64,000 nt of DNA from Spinacia oleracea. Its lineage: Eukaryota > Streptophyta > Magnoliopsida > Caryophyllales > Amaranthaceae. The notes beneath the pieces were generated by a model that was given only the letters and a program-made list of their open reading frames with translations, was not told the origin of the DNA and ran no database searches. Location: NCBI RefSeq assembly GCF_020520425.1, contig NC_079488.1, positions 89,509,285 to 89,573,284 on the forward strand, written 5' to 3'. The translations under genes and the position numbers were made by a program. Each line of letters opens with the position of its first letter. Position 1 is the first letter of the stretch. Positions 23,180 through 36,265 of the stretch are shown in pieces.

Positions 23180-24734
23180 ACATAGGACCTTAAAAACAAC
23201 AACACCACCAGAGAGCTTTTATAACCTTTCTTGTGCCTTCTCTTTGTCAAAGGTGGAATTACTATTCTCCATAGAAGTTTTAAGCTGCAACATAATCAAA
23301 AGATTCAGAACCAATCTCTAGTTTTATTGTTTGTAAATTCTACAGATCACACATGTATTCAAAAGACTTAATAATTGAAGGGAAAATAGACACTAGGCTA
23401 TTATTAAAGATACTGGACACTAGGATGAGGGACTGTGACATTCAGGTTCAAGGCTTAAATCCTCACATTGCTTCTCCTTAGCCTTGTACTATTATTTTAT
23501 AATGCTAGTCAAATTATCACCAATGGTCCATTGCCTTTCTTTTTTTTCTTCCTAATTATCAGTAAGAAAACTACAACTGGAAAAACTAATACTCCAAGTC
23601 TCCAACACAAAAAAAGTATGAACATACATGATTGCTATAAATCAATAAAATTCCAATATTCAATATTTGAGTCAAACTATTTCTGGAAATTATCAAACGA
23701 TAAACAGATCGAAAACATGAATCTAAAAATAAAGAAATTAACATTACATAATTGAAAAGTAGCCCCAAATTTGAATTTGTACCTTTCATATTAACGTAAA
23801 TAAGACAAAATTCTAGGTATTTGGTGAAGATATGCAGTAAATATATAACAAAAATACAAAGAATGTAAAGGAATTCACAATTTTGGTGATGATCATTGAA
23901 GTTTTAAGTATTAGAGAGAGGGAGAGAGAAGAGAGAGTTGCTACTACATTTTGGAGAGAGAAAAAACAGGTCAGAACATGTACAACAATAAAATATAACA
24001 TGTAAATAAAAGTTCAGAACATGAAGAGCAATTATACAAAATATGTTAATAAGAAAACTCACCAGATTCAATTCAGCGATTGATGATAGTAGACTATGAA
24101 GAACTGTTAATTCCTTAGCTCAAGCAGATAGAAACCTGAAATTAAAAAGAATGAAAGACACAACAAGGATCAAACAATATGTAGACTCAGATCAAAGAAC
24201 AACATAAATAAATAATGAAATTCGCAAATACATGATTGAATTTCACACAATACAATTTCGCTAAATATGTTCGAATTCGAAAAAACACAAAATTAAGAAC
24301 GAAGTTGAATCAAAATACAAATAATCATTCCAAATTACAATCAAATTCAACATAATCGGTCCAAAATCATAAAATTAATCACATAATCATGAAAAAAAAT
24401 TGAAAAATTAAACACAAATTTGAAATCAAACCTTTAAACACACAAAATCTGGAAACTCAATGAATATTTTCGAGAATAAGGAGTGAAATCGCAACAATTA
24501 GAACAAAATCGAAGCTAAGAGCAATCCTAGCTTGATTAATGCTCTAATGGAGGCACAATGAAGAGAGAGAAAATTGAGTTGTGGAATATTTGAGAGAGGA
24601 GTAATAACGTGAAAGAGGAGGAAAGTGATTGGGGTTATCACTCGCGAAATTACAAAACTGCCATTATTAAGGTATTGATTTTGAGCTGTTAGATTAGAAG
24701 GGAACCAAAGACCCAGATTTATTCTCACATAAGA
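23180..24734. other. AT-rich right arm of the large element
   Basis: Non-coding. It contains scattered AGAACAT words, and near 24500-24640 (minus strand) a pyrimidine-rich leader-like block that mirrors 9960-10080 in the left arm. Confidence 0.5.
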
Positions 24735-24775
24735 TTGTGTTCTCACATAGAAGGGGTGTTATCACATGAGCCTTC

Positions 24776-24782
<7 letters not shown>
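24735..24782 (-). repeat. Right sub-terminal inverted repeat of the large element
   Basis: On the minus strand it reads GAGGAAGGCTCATGTGATAA, followed by CTTCTATGTGAGAAC, the counterpart of 9793-9842. The AT-rich (TA)n run begins immediately outside. Confidence 0.6.
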
Positions 24783-24813
<31 letters not shown>

Positions 24814-24816
<3 letters not shown>

Positions 24817-25097
24817 GTATAAGACATCTTGTACACCATGTTTTTCTATTAGTTGAAATGACATATTTATTGTCTTTCATTCTCATTTTTTAGTGGGTTT
24901 GATGATGTGTCAACAAATTAATGGAGTTGTACAAGAGAATATTGTACACTAGGTGTACATGTAGCCTTTTCCATAAGTATACAATTATAAAAACTTACAA
25001 ATTCAATTTTTATTTTGTACACGGGTCCATTAAAGCAAGATATACTCAAAGCCAGCGGTGGATCCAGAAACTTATCCTTTGAGTCTTATATGTGACC
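24814..25097. other. Spacer, possible small repeat
   Basis: Two words containing TTGTACAC / TGTACAC face each other across about 120 bp (near 24826 and 24944), suggesting a short MITE. No target duplication was confirmed. Confidence 0.35.
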
Positions 25098-25102
25098 ATC
25101 CA
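25098..25102 (+). repeat. Left target-site duplication ATCCA of the solo LTR
   Basis: ATCCA precedes TGTAACGCCCC. The identical 5 bp follow the other end at 55084-55088, 30 kb away. Confidence 0.9.
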
Positions 25103-26828
25103 TGTAACGCCCCTACTTCTAATTCAAGTGATTAAGCAGCGGAATTCACCTAATTTGATCAGGACATTACCTGACGTAACTCCTTCTTGCGAATTACAGG
25201 GCAAACATCATAATATAAGCTATTAAATCTCCAAATTTAACATAATAATCCTTTTTAATTAACATAATAAAAATACATAACTTACTAAAAGTCTTTAGTT
25301 AAACTATTAAAACTTAGAACATGAACATTCTTAAAGTGAAATCCTCGCCACTACTCGTTTCCATTGTCCTCAACAATACCTAAAACAGAAAACAAAATGG
25401 TGAGCCGAATACTCAGTAACGAACTATTCTAGTAACGTAAATTTATTTCAACTCCTCTTAGGTGATAACACAGGGAGAATAGAATAATGTAAAACATTTA
25501 ATAAAACATCATATTTAATTCATTCATAAACTTTTAATAACATGCTAGTTGTTGACAAGTACGAACTGGTGGAAGATTTTTCCACGAAGGGCCTGGGCCC
25601 GTAGGAGCCTGAGCTCATAATCGAACTAGTGACATTAGGCTTTGGCCCGAGCCTGGCTCATAATCCATGGGTGGACAGGTGTCCATAGGTACATGCATGA
25701 CCGAGAAATAGAAACATGATATTATACTGCCAAATAGACCACGTCTTTTACTTTCATTTATCATGTTGTATTAATTTTACTAAGCCTTGGCTTTTGTACT
25801 TCAGTTGAAGTAACATAACTCATTAGATCCTAGGATCAATAAAACAACATTTCTTCATGGTTCCTCATAAACATCATTTTATAGGAAAACTCAATCAAAT
25901 CATATCCTTGGATCAATAAAACATCATTTCTTCATGGTTCCTCATAAACATCATTTTATAGGAAAACTCAATCAAATCATATTATAAGGAATAATTCAAT
26001 CAAATTATAATTCATTCCCGCAATTCATAAAACATGTAAAAACATTTAGTTCATAAATTCAATCATATCGTCATAATTTTATAATCACATTTATAAGGGA
26101 ATTGTAGGTACTAGCAATAGATGTTACCTCAATTTCGCAATTTGCTAAGGCTTTTCCTTGGTTCGTTCTTCCTGAGCTCCGAGCCCAATTTCTTTGAAAA
26201 GATTAAATAATTTAAATTAGTATTTAAACGATAAAAATTATAAAACTAATATTTTATAATTAATATATTTATAGCTAATGAATTTACAAATAACGAATTT
26301 TAATAAAAATGTAATTTCATAATTTAATGAAAATATTATTAATCGATATTTCAATCAAAATATATATGGATATATTTCATAAATCGATTCATACGAATAT
26401 TATTTAAATTCCGTTCTTTATAAATAAATCTATTAACTTATTTTAGTAAAATCGACAATTAAATATATTTTCCTACCTGAAATATAATAAACAATTTATT
26501 AGTAAATAATTAGATTATAAAAATTTATTAAAACATGAATATTAATAAAAAAAATCTTAACATACCAATTCCGTTTTAACTTACCCAAAAGCCCAAATAA
26601 TTAAAATGGGCCAACTTTATTATGGGTTTGGAAAAACCACAGTTTCAATTTGAAACTTGGTTTCTAGGAATAGAAAAACACAAAAGGGAGGCACGAACCA
26701 GGGGAGGGGGTACGAGACAGAGGAAAGAGAGGAGGGGGGAAGAAGGTGGCTAGGGTCTGGGTGGCTTGGTGTCTCCGAGTTGCGCCTGTGAAGGCGACGG
26801 GGGTGGTGGGAGGTTCGTGGCGGAAGAA

Positions 26829-27262
26829 TGATATGTGCGTTTTATATAGTGTTTTCACCCCCGTCCCTTAGTACTTTTATGCGTCAAATGAGCTCTTAGG
26901 AGCCATTTTAGTACTAATCTGTGTATTTGAGTGTGCCTTGAGTTTCAGGAATACTTAGTGAGAAATTGGTCTTTTTAGGCCCGTTTCTTGATGATTTATG
27001 CCACTACATGATCCCGAGGGAGTTCGGGACGACTTTTGTCGACTTACGGGAGCCTTAGATGTTCATGATTGAGCCCCGAAAGTTAGACTCGGTGTTGCGG
27101 ACGAAGAGCTTCCCGCCCGGTTGATCTCCCCTCGCCCATCGGGCGAGCAAGCAGAGGATCAGGTCGTCAGAAGGCGCCCGACGGGCGGAGTCTCGCCCGG
27201 TGCCCATCGGGCGCCCATCGAAGCTGCAGCAGCGCATTTTCTCTCTTCGCCCGGGGGGCGAG
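26829..27262 (+). repeat. 5' LTR of the Athila element, first part
   Basis: It starts TGATATGTGCG and is interrupted after GGGGGGCGAG by the Copia-derived element. It contains several GCCCG-N-CGGGC palindromes. Confidence 0.92.
27258..27262 (+). repeat. Left target-site duplication GCGAG of the Copia-derived element
   Basis: GCGAG precedes the LTR and recurs at 37653-37657. The uninterrupted version in the 3' LTR of the Athila element (near 48575) has the site once. Confidence 0.95.
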
Positions 27263-28649
27263 TGAAGGAAATAATGCCCTTGGTCCAAGTATGCATTCTA
27301 TGTTAAGTCTAATAAATGCGGTTCAGTATTAATTAACAAGTTAATAATTCAGTGAGATCAAGTGAGCTGAATGCCTAGCTAGAGGCCGCTTCAGTTCAAG
27401 TGGAATTAATGATATTAATCCACAGCTTACTCTTGACTGAACCCGTAGGGTCACACAAATAGTACGTAAACGGATCAAGTATTTAATGGCATTAGATACT
27501 CCATCTATGGATATTCGGAATCGACGGATCTTGGTTTCAGTGGGAGCTGAGATCGTCACAGGCAAGAAATGAATACTCCGGAAACGATGATATTGCCGGA
27601 AACGGAAATATGGATCGTATCGGAAATATAAATATTATCCAAGTCGTAGATGTTGCCGGAAACGGAAACATGGTACGTATCGGAAAATGTTATCGGAAAT
27701 GGAAATATTACCAGAATCGGAAATATTGCCGGAAACGGAAATATTGTCAGAATCGGAAATATTATCGGAATCGGAAAATAATTCCGGAAACGGAAATATT
27801 AAATATTTGTTCGAAACGGAAATTGATTCCGGAATCGGAAATATTAAATATTGTTCGTATCGGAAATGAATTCCGGAACCGGGAATTTAATCGGAAGCGT
27901 ATCGTACGAATTAGCATCGGACGAGGCCTGCCGGACGAAGGCCCAGCACGAAGTCGGGCCATCGCCCAGCAAGCCAAACGCGCGCCACAAGCCCAGCCAA
28001 GGCAGCGCCCAGGCCTACCGCAAGGCAGGCCCAGCGCGCGCCAAGGCCACGGCTGCGTGGGCCTCGCTGCATGGGCTGCTGCTCGCACGCACGCGCATGG
28101 GCGGCCCTTGTGGCTGCCGTGTGTGTGTGAGTTTGTGTTCATGCATGATTCCTAAAATTATTAGAGTTAGTATATGATTAAATTCCTATTCCTAAATGGA
28201 TAAATTAATTAATTAGAGTTCTTGTAGGATTCTAAGTTTAATTAATTCGTGTCCTACTAGGATTACAATTCCCTTTCCATAACTCTATAAATACGTGCCT
28301 AGGGTCACATATTTTAAGAGATTAATTCAAGTATTCAAAGTGAGTTTTTGAGAGAAAAATTCAGCCATATTTCTTACCTAAGAGTGCCGAAAATTCTAGT
28401 ACCTTAAGGGCGATTCTAGTTGGTCAATCTTAAGGCGGATCCGGACGTGCTGTGGACTATCTACGGAGGGACGACACTTGGAGTCCTAAAGACTTGTTCT
28501 TGTTCGGTTCGGGCGCAGCTAGGGAAGGCACGCAACAAAGAGTATGCATCTAAATTATGCTATATGATTATGTGTAAATAATATGTATTCCTGGCTTAAT
28601 GGTTGTTTCCGCATGATTTATGTATTGTCATATGTATCATAACCTAACA
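27263..28649 (+). repeat. Left LTR of the Copia-derived element
   Basis: 1387 bp, TGAAGG...CTAACA. A TATA box TATAAATA lies at 28286-28293. Between 27575 and 27900 the sequence is a chain of CGGAAATATT-like words. Confidence 0.92.
27575..27900. repeat. Degenerate CGGAAAYATT microrepeat in the LTR
   Basis: More than fifteen variants of CGGAAATATT, CGGAATCGGAAA and CCGGAAACGGAAA follow one another. The same block recurs at 36578-36903 in the right LTR. The open frames across it are a by-product of the repeat. Confidence 0.7.
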
Positions 28650-28650
28650 G

Positions 28651-28664
28651 TGGTATCACGAGCC
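28651..28664 (+). other. Primer binding site of the Copia-derived element
   Basis: TGGTATCACGAGCC starts one base after the LTR and resembles the initiator tRNA-Met complement. Confidence 0.75.
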
Positions 28665-29429
28665 TCTTATTATTTTCATAATCTAAATTGCATGAACATG
28701 GTTAAATATTACAAATTTGCAAGAATTAAAAGGGGTGATTAATTTTCGTAATTGTTAATTAATTGCAAATTGCGTTTATTTAATTATACGTACGCAGTTT
28801 TTTAGGCAGTTTCTTCGTTACTCATCCAAATCGAGTGATTTTTGTGTCAATTCCGCATGTAAAAGGCATTTTAAAATTTTGACAAAAAAAGTATTTTTTC
28901 GGCCGAACCCAGAATTCTCAAATTCGAAGCCTAACTATGACTTTTCGAAGGTTTTAGTTTTTCGAATGCAAAATTTCGTAAATTTAAGATGTTAAATTAA
29001 ATATTTGCGATTCTTGTTGATAAATCTTGAATTTTTGATTGACCTACTGTATATGTTTAACAAGTTTGAATGCCTAGCCTTGTTAATTATGCAATCTAAT
29101 TTGTAATTATGATTAATTTGTTGAAAATTAGAATAATTTAGAATTAATTTGATTTTCATAATTAATTATAATTTAATTAGAAACCTATGATTAAAAACCA
29201 CCATAAAAATTGTAAATTTATGATAAATTTTAAATTTTTATGAACTAGACTTGAATCCATAATAATCGAAAATCAATTGAATAATAAATTTTCGATTTTT
29301 CGCCCTAAGATTATGAAATTAATATTATTTATTAATTTGTCATTAATTTTAAATATAAATTTTAAATTTTTTATGCGATTCGTTCATATAACTTGCACGC
29401 ACAAAGCAATGGACGCTTCGTGTTACCCT

Positions 29430-30000
29430 TAAGGGGTGTTGTATAGTGCGGGCATGCGACGACGAGCAAGGGAGCTCGTCGCCCGTGCCGCACGAATGCA
29501 ATGAGCAAGGCATGGTGCACGAGCACAAGGCAGCAGCCCTGCCTTGTGTCGTGGGCCACGAGCTATGAACAAATGGGCATGGGCGAAAGGCAAGCCAAGG
29601 CAGTCGCGTGTGGGCAGCAAGCGAGCTGCGCCACAACGCGCACTGCCTCGCGCAAGGGCGCGCAGCCTCGCGCGCAGCGAGCGCAAGCTCGCGTGCCACG
29701 AGCGCTGCGCCCAGCGTTGATCGCGCGGAATTGCTCGCGCACAGCGAGCGATGGCTCGCGCGCACAGCGAGCGATGCCTCGCGCGCACAGCGAGCAATGG
29801 CTCGCGCGCACAGCGAGCGATGGAGCGCGCACAGCGAGCGATGGCTCGCGTGCGACGAGCGCTGGCGCGCGCGCAGCGAGCACCACAGCGTGCGATGGCT
29901 TGCGATGGGAGATGCAGCAGCTATGCGACGAGCGCATGGGCTGCGCGCACATGGCCAGCGATGGCTGTGTGCGTGCGGCCCATGGGCGTGCGATGCGTAG
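29430..30000. repeat. GC-rich island with short tandem repeats
   Basis: Within AT-rich surroundings lies a GC-rich block. Its core (about 29735-29880) repeats GCGCACAGCGAGCGATGGCT-like units of about 23 bp, at least five times, then degenerates. The long overlapping frames on both strands are caused by the repeat and by base composition; no protein is proposed. Confidence 0.75.
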
Positions 30001-30005
30001 GGTAT

Positions 30006-33000
30006 TTGCGTTACGATTAGATCGTTTTGAATGTTTAATTTGAAATTTTCAGTTCACGTAATTTTAATTAATTTTAAAATTAATAATTTAAATTATTTTC
30101 TTGGATTTTAATTTTGAATATTGTAATTATAATAAATTTTATTTATTCTAATTATTTTTACTAAAATTAAAATCATGAATTAATTTAAATACGACTGAAA
30201 TTAAATTAAACTTTTTGGATTCAATTATAAGTTTATATGAGCTTTAAATTTTAATTAAATTTGTATGTTTCCGGTTAGACTAGAAATACATTTTTATGTT
30301 TAAAATTAGTAAAGCATATGAATTTATTGGTTTGAGTGGGAGCCCTTTTAGTCATAAACTCTTGATTAGATCTACAAATCCTTAAGGTTAAAACAACTTG
30401 ATTAGAATTAATAAGGACTGAATAATTGGTAGATTATTGGTGCCCTTGATTAATTGCTGCAAATGTTTACGTGATGCATAATGTGTTTTACTAACCAGCT
30501 ATGTGGGCCATTCATGATAATGAATGGGTGAATGGTATATATTGTATATGTACTGTTTTGCAGGTTATGAAGTGACTAGTATGGCCCAAATAGGATAGAA
30601 AATATGGTCTGCGTACCATTAATTTGAATGTAATTGGTCTAAAGTACCAAAGTTATTTTTCAATTCAAATATGGTCTGCGTACCATCAAATAGTTGTAAT
30701 TAGTTATAGCTTATCCTATTTGAAGAAAATGGTGCCTCCCACGGAGATTTTCAAGACGGACTTTGAAGTTAAAGCTTCAAGATGAAGTCGGGCCATACTA
30801 GATCACATTTATCTTATGCATGTTTTAAGTTATTTATTGCTTTTAAATATGTCTTAAAATGCATGAGATCAAAAGCTTGATTATGTTGCATGATTAAGGA
30901 TTTTAGTTCACTTAAAATCTAACCAACATAGTAAGAGCCTTAAGTTCCAAACTTAAAAATTGAGTTAAAAGGTGCCATGCCAAAATATACACTTGCTTGG
31001 ATATCCTTTATATCAATCTAGTAATAGTTTTCGCTCAGCGAGGTGTTACTTATTGGTCCTAAAGGGGCAAGGTACACAAATAATTGTGAGTACATGTTAG
31101 TTTTGGTGAAACTCAACGATATAAGTAAGGAGTCCTTTTATGTCGTGGCAAAATCGATAGGTTTACCTAATAAGTTCTTAGACGTACCTATCAACCAAGA
31201 ATAGTTTCTAGACTATTAGCAAAAGGCTTTTGCTTACCTAAGATGTTTTAGGATTAAGTCGAAAAACTGTGCTTAGTTCTTCAATGATTTTAGGATCTTG
31301 GAATCATTTTATTCACACCTGCCGGAACACATAATTCGAATAAAATGCTAATAACTTGTTTGAATTGCATGGTTGCTTTAATTTCAAGTTATTATTCATG
31401 ATAAATGTTTAGACTTTGCATGCTTCAATGTATATTTTAATTATTGTTTATAATTAAATATCTTGCACTGCAATAAATCCTTTTAGAAAGGTAACAGTAA
31501 ATTTCCTCGATTGGTAGTGAATCCAAGAACGATTCACGGAAAAGAGAGAAAGTGAGCAATTTAAAATGTACGTTTCTTATAGCGACTTTTATGGTTGTTT
31601 TCGAATATCAAAATCGAATGGCAAACCAATTGGTGCTTGTGAATTCAAAATACAATGTAGTTTTGAGATCATAAAGCATTGAGCTTAAAACGCTCAGCTT
31701 TACCAATGGTTAACAACCTAAAATCTTTTTCCATTTAATTCTCGAATGAGTCTAGTCCCTAGACATTCGAATAGATCGATACTTAGAGAACTTTAGAAGC
31801 TTCTGGTAAGATCATCTAGTTGAAACAAAATATTCAACATAAATTAAAATGGTAAAGAACCTTGTTGGTGACATTGGACATGTCTAACAAAGTATAAAAG
31901 TCAACACTAAAGAATTCAATTCTTAAGACTATAAGAAAGGGTACAAGAAATAGGAAAATAAAGGAACATATGAAAGGAATTTACGATTCCGTTTCTACCT
32001 ATAAGTTTATGTTTAAAGAGAAGTGACCTAGCAATCAAACTTCCTTGGTATCATATACCGCTTGAGGTTCTTACTTCGGTAATAACTCAAACAATGGAAG
32101 CTAGGATACACTAATGACCTACAAGTGGGAAATGAAGCATGGCAATGCTACATTAGTTGTAGGGTCATCTAGTTTGTTTTAAGTCCTTTCAAAGGCTGGA
32201 ACTAAATGGCTATTTTGTTCCATAATCAGCATACCTAAATTTCTGCTTCAAACACAGAAAGACTCACATTCAGAAGAACAAAAACAATGCTTGTTTGTTT
32301 GTTTATTTGAATGAAATGGTCATTTACGGGATGAGTCAATATGCTTGATTAAAACAAACAACTCTTTAAAGAACTTTACTAGGTTCAAATCAACCCCTTG
32401 ATTTGAGTTCCACTAATCTTTGGCATTGTTACTTAGACCATATCAATAGGTTAACATTCATAAGCTCTATTTTGATGGACTTTTTGAAAGTTGGTTGATT
32501 TCTAGATCAACTTAAGACAAGCTAGTCTTAATTGTTGAAAGTAACAAAAGATATGAACTATTGTTAGAACGCCTAGACAATAGAGTTCAAAGCTAAAGAA
32601 AGATTTTATGACTTTATTATTTCACATGGATTTGAGTGAATATAGGTTTATTTACTCAAATGTGATATAAGTTGAATCTGTTTGGCTAGTTCAAAGATTC
32701 AGAAGTATAAAATCCACTTAGCAAGAAATCATAAAGATCTAGGTTAGATCATGTTGATGATTACTTGAGACCAAATATGATCATCAATGATTGTGTGTTG
32801 TAATTTCACAATCTAGCTCCATAAGATATGGCATATCTACGTTGGAATGATCGAAGTCAATTAGTACTTGATTCGATCAATGATGAATCATAAAGACTTT
32901 TCCTATAATTTCTAAAACAAAATGCTCAACTACCACCAAACTAAACCAAATTCGTCAAAGCTATTGAAAAGTAATTTCAGAATATCTTTTCATAATATAT

Positions 33001-33689
33001 CTAAAGAGTTCCTAAACTCAGTGGGAGCTTAGTGTTTTTTATTCAACAAACTAAGGCCCAAGTATAGATATATGTTTCATTGTGATTTATTCAAATGAGA
33101 CACAAGGGTATTGTTTCTACCACGAATTTTTGAGAACATAATGTTTGTTTGCTCGAAATAATGTCCTTTTGGAGATTCGTTTCCAAAATGACAAGTGGGA
33201 GAAAATAGACCTCGAAAGTCTTCGAGGCGAACAACAAACATAGACGGACATTCCGGAGGCTTTTCGAAGTTCTTTAGAAAATCCGAACACGTATTCTTTA
33301 AGGACTTTAGAAGTGGATTTTAAAGAATAGACATCTCTTAGAAGACTTTACAAGTGCTTCAAGGAGAACAGAATATTCAAAGGACTTTCAAGTGGCTATT
33401 GATATTCTATTGTTTGATGTTCTATACCCAAGTAGGCATAGAATTCAAGTCACTGAAACTATGAGATTCTTCTATTAGATAGTGAAGAAACATAGAGATC
33501 AGGTCAATGAAACTATGAGATTCTTCTATTAAATAGTGAAGAAACCTACAACTTGCAGTCAAACTATTATCATGTAGATTAATGAGTTTGTGACTTGTAA
33601 GAAAGCTATGACGAAACCCAGATTCCCTAAAATGGTTAGAGGCCATATATAGACTCAAATGTTTTAAATGGTTAGAGGCCATAAAACAT
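30006..33689. other. Non-coding internal region of the Copia-derived element
   Basis: No frame of note. Many stops in all frames, and AT-rich. Words such as GTGGGAGAAAATAG near 33190 look like a spare polypurine tract. Confidence 0.5.
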
Positions 33690-34060
33690 ACTCAATGTTT
33701 TGATGACAAAATTGAAATTTTGTTGATTTGCAAGAATAGTTTCACACCTATTGGTTGCAAGTTTGTTTTAAGGATAAAAACCATCAAACATGGAATTGTG
33801 TTCACACACAAAGCTAGATTAGTTGCTAAAGGTTACAAGCAAATTCATGGCATGGATTGTGTTGAAACCTCATGCAAAATCGTAATGCTTAAGTCTATAA
33901 TTCAAGCAATGATTGCATATTGGTACATATGGCAATTGGATGACAAAACGTATTCCTCAATCAAATGTTGGAATAAACTATGTACATGGTATGTCATAGG
34001 ATTTGTGGATCCAAATAAATGCTTGAAAAGGAAAGCTAGCTTATGAAATCTAAGTCCAGA
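33690..34060 (+). pseudogene. Decayed Copia reverse transcriptase fragment
   Basis: The open frame 33720-34046 keeps the reverse transcriptase entry motif as RLVAKGYKQIHGMDCVET, followed by MLKSIIQAMIAYW and WQLDDKTYSS, where active Copia elements have IWQMDVKTAFLNG-like sequence. The catalytic YVDD is not present in this frame. Frameshifts and stops follow. Confidence 0.75.
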
Positions 34061-34679
34061 TTTAAGCAAGCAATTGGGAATTAGAACTGTATTTTAGTGA
34101 AGCTAATAAGTATTTTAGTTTCATAAAATGTACATGATTCTTATAGATATATAAGAAGTTTAGTGGGAGTACATAAAACTTAATTGGTCCTATGTGTATC
34201 ACACACATATCTCTCTATTGTGAAATAACATTCAAATGCTAAATACTTAGATTTGAGATTATTCATCAATGACGGACCAAGGCGAAACTTAGTACATACT
34301 GGGTATTAAGATCTATTTACAAAGATCTTATGATATTGTTTTGGATTAAGTAAATGGCATTTACTAAATCAAACACGAAAGTCTCCATTGGAGATATTCG
34401 ACCCATGTGAATAAATCTAAGTAAAGGATGTTTGAACTATGTATAAGCATTTACTAAGTTAAACATCAAAGAGTCTAAATGGGATTCTTAACCTATATTA
34501 TATGTCAAAGAATTTAGCTGAATTTAGTATCTACTGAAACTAGATAAGCTAAAGTTACATGAATAGAATTCAAATGGGAATTTTTCTGCAAAAGAATTTA
34601 TCATGTATGATATAATATGAGGATCGCCAAAAACGTATCGTATGACTTTAGGCATGACGAACATATACCAATCTCTATT

Positions 34680-35070
34680 GATCTAAGTGAAGATCAAATA
34701 GATTGAGATCGAGAATACTTATGGTACTTGAAAAGGTACATAGGAATAGTTCTTGATTCAAGGAAATAAAGATATGCTAAATATTGATGCTACACGCATA
34801 AACACTGGCAAAGGATCAAGCAAGACCCTTTGGAGTTAACCATTGATAAGGACGAGCTATAGAGCATCGTGTTTTGAAATGGCAACATGGATTGGAGACC
34901 ATGAGTTGTTGCGTGGGAAATTAAAATAATAATTTCTATGTTCTAAGATATAGTTGGAGAGTCTTCCACATATCTATGAACTGCTTGGATAGGTAAATCC
35001 AAACAAAGCATCACTAGCAACCTATACAGTTGAAGTAAAAGTAATTATTGCCTAAGAAGCAATAAAACAG
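34680..35070 (+). pseudogene. Decayed Copia RNase H fragment
   Basis: Pieces in broken frames recall a YLKGT-type connection segment (near 34720) and the ADSTTEAEY-type RNase H segment (ASLATYTVEVKVIIA near 35005). No continuous frame remains. Confidence 0.45.
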
Positions 35071-36265
35071 GGTTGTTTAAAGTTCTTCACTGAACTTGGG
35101 TAGATCACCTATCTGCTGGCTTGATGGTTCTTCATTGAAAAATGCGTAGAACCACTCTTGAAGCAAGAAAAACGTCTGCTAACTTGATGGTTCTTCATTG
35201 CAAAGTGAGTAAAACCACCATCGAAGTAAGAAAGACTAGATCACATAATAAACAAACTCGAAAAGATCTTATCATCATATCTCGAAGAACATTCGATGAA
35301 AAGGATATTAAGATTGGCAAAGCATGATAACTAAACCTATGCAACAAGTGAGAAGCAACACTCACGTTGTAGCACTGGAAATTAAGCATAGCTTTGAATT
35401 CCATGAATTGTTTTAGAAGATGGGTTTGAGGCCCATGGTTATAAAACATTGGGGTTGAACATTTATCATATATGAAATGTATTTTCATATTCCATTTAAT
35501 CTTGGTTTAGTATTAAATGATGAGTCCCTTCAAATTTGACGATATATTCAAGATAGACTGTCAGGACCAGTCCTGTGACTAAGAAATGTCTATCAAGTGA
35601 ACTTGAATGTCAAAGGTTGAAAATGGTCCCTAGTCGGAGTTTTCTATAAAATTGGACGCATAGAAAACGTTAGACGATTAGAATGCAAGATGACTAGTAG
35701 TTCTGTTTCTTGAACTATGTGGACATGGCAATGTCATAATCATTTGCATAGATACTTACTTTGGGAAGACTAGTATCGGACAAGACCTATGAAACTTTAC
35801 TGTAAGAGATGAAAGTCTGTCATAAGTAAATTTCATTAAATTATTAGACACTAAATCCTCAATACCTGAGTGATTTGAGATTACTTGTTTGAGAACTGGT
35901 TGCTTTGACATTGACCAACCGTCGCACCGTAAAAGGAGGCTATAAAGGCAACGCTCAGGTAATCACCTATCAAACGAAGTCTAATCTCAAGATCGCAAGA
36001 TTGGGATTGTCCTCCCATAAATCGGGATGAGATGCTTAAAAGTTGTACAAGGCCACTCGGAGAGCTAGAAACTGTGAAATGCATGGCCGTGCTCGGATGA
36101 ATCATAGGCTATGATTATCTGTTTATTTGATCAGTTGAACTCTGAAACCGAGGAACACCTCTGGACATAATAAGGATGACAACTCTTACCTTATGTTCAA
36201 GAGCAAGCATCAAGCGACAAAGGAATTAGGAAATGCACACTTGTCCCTAAGGACAGGTGGGAGAC
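35071..36265. other. 3' non-coding part of the Copia-derived element
   Basis: A TTGATGGTTCTTCATTG-like segment occurs twice (near 35122 and 35186) as a 60-bp direct duplication. The terminal polypurine tract AGGTGGGAGA lies at 36255-36264. Confidence 0.6.

Larger units (their letters stand above)
9793..24782. mobile_element. Large AT-rich element in (TA)n with inverted ends and inverted tRNA-like sequences, split by a Gypsy element
   Basis: The left end (GGGAGGGATCATGTGAAAA) and the reverse complement of the right end (GAGGAAGGCTCATGTGATAA) match. Both are followed by CTATGTGAG, then ATGAGAAT- or GTGAGAATAAATCT-like words, and then a pyrimidine-rich TCTCTC block. Both ends abut AT/TA microsatellites (9769-9792, 24783-24813). 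Each arm carries one tRNA-like sequence pointing inwards. Removing the Gypsy insertion (12833-22261 plus one CAACT) leaves about 5.5 kb. No transposase was recognised. It may be one element with long degenerate inverted repeats, or two inverted copies of a shorter one. The (TA)n setting recalls microsatellite-associated MITEs and Helentron-type elements, but no family is claimed. Confidence 0.5.

Noticed and set aside
27610..28155. 181-residue ORF with repeated Glu/Ile/Arg words
   Set aside because: Created by the CGGAAATATT microrepeat in the LTR; also open on the other strand.
29349..30043. Seven overlapping Ala/Arg/Ser-rich ORFs on both strands
   Set aside because: Artefact of the GC-rich tandem repeat.
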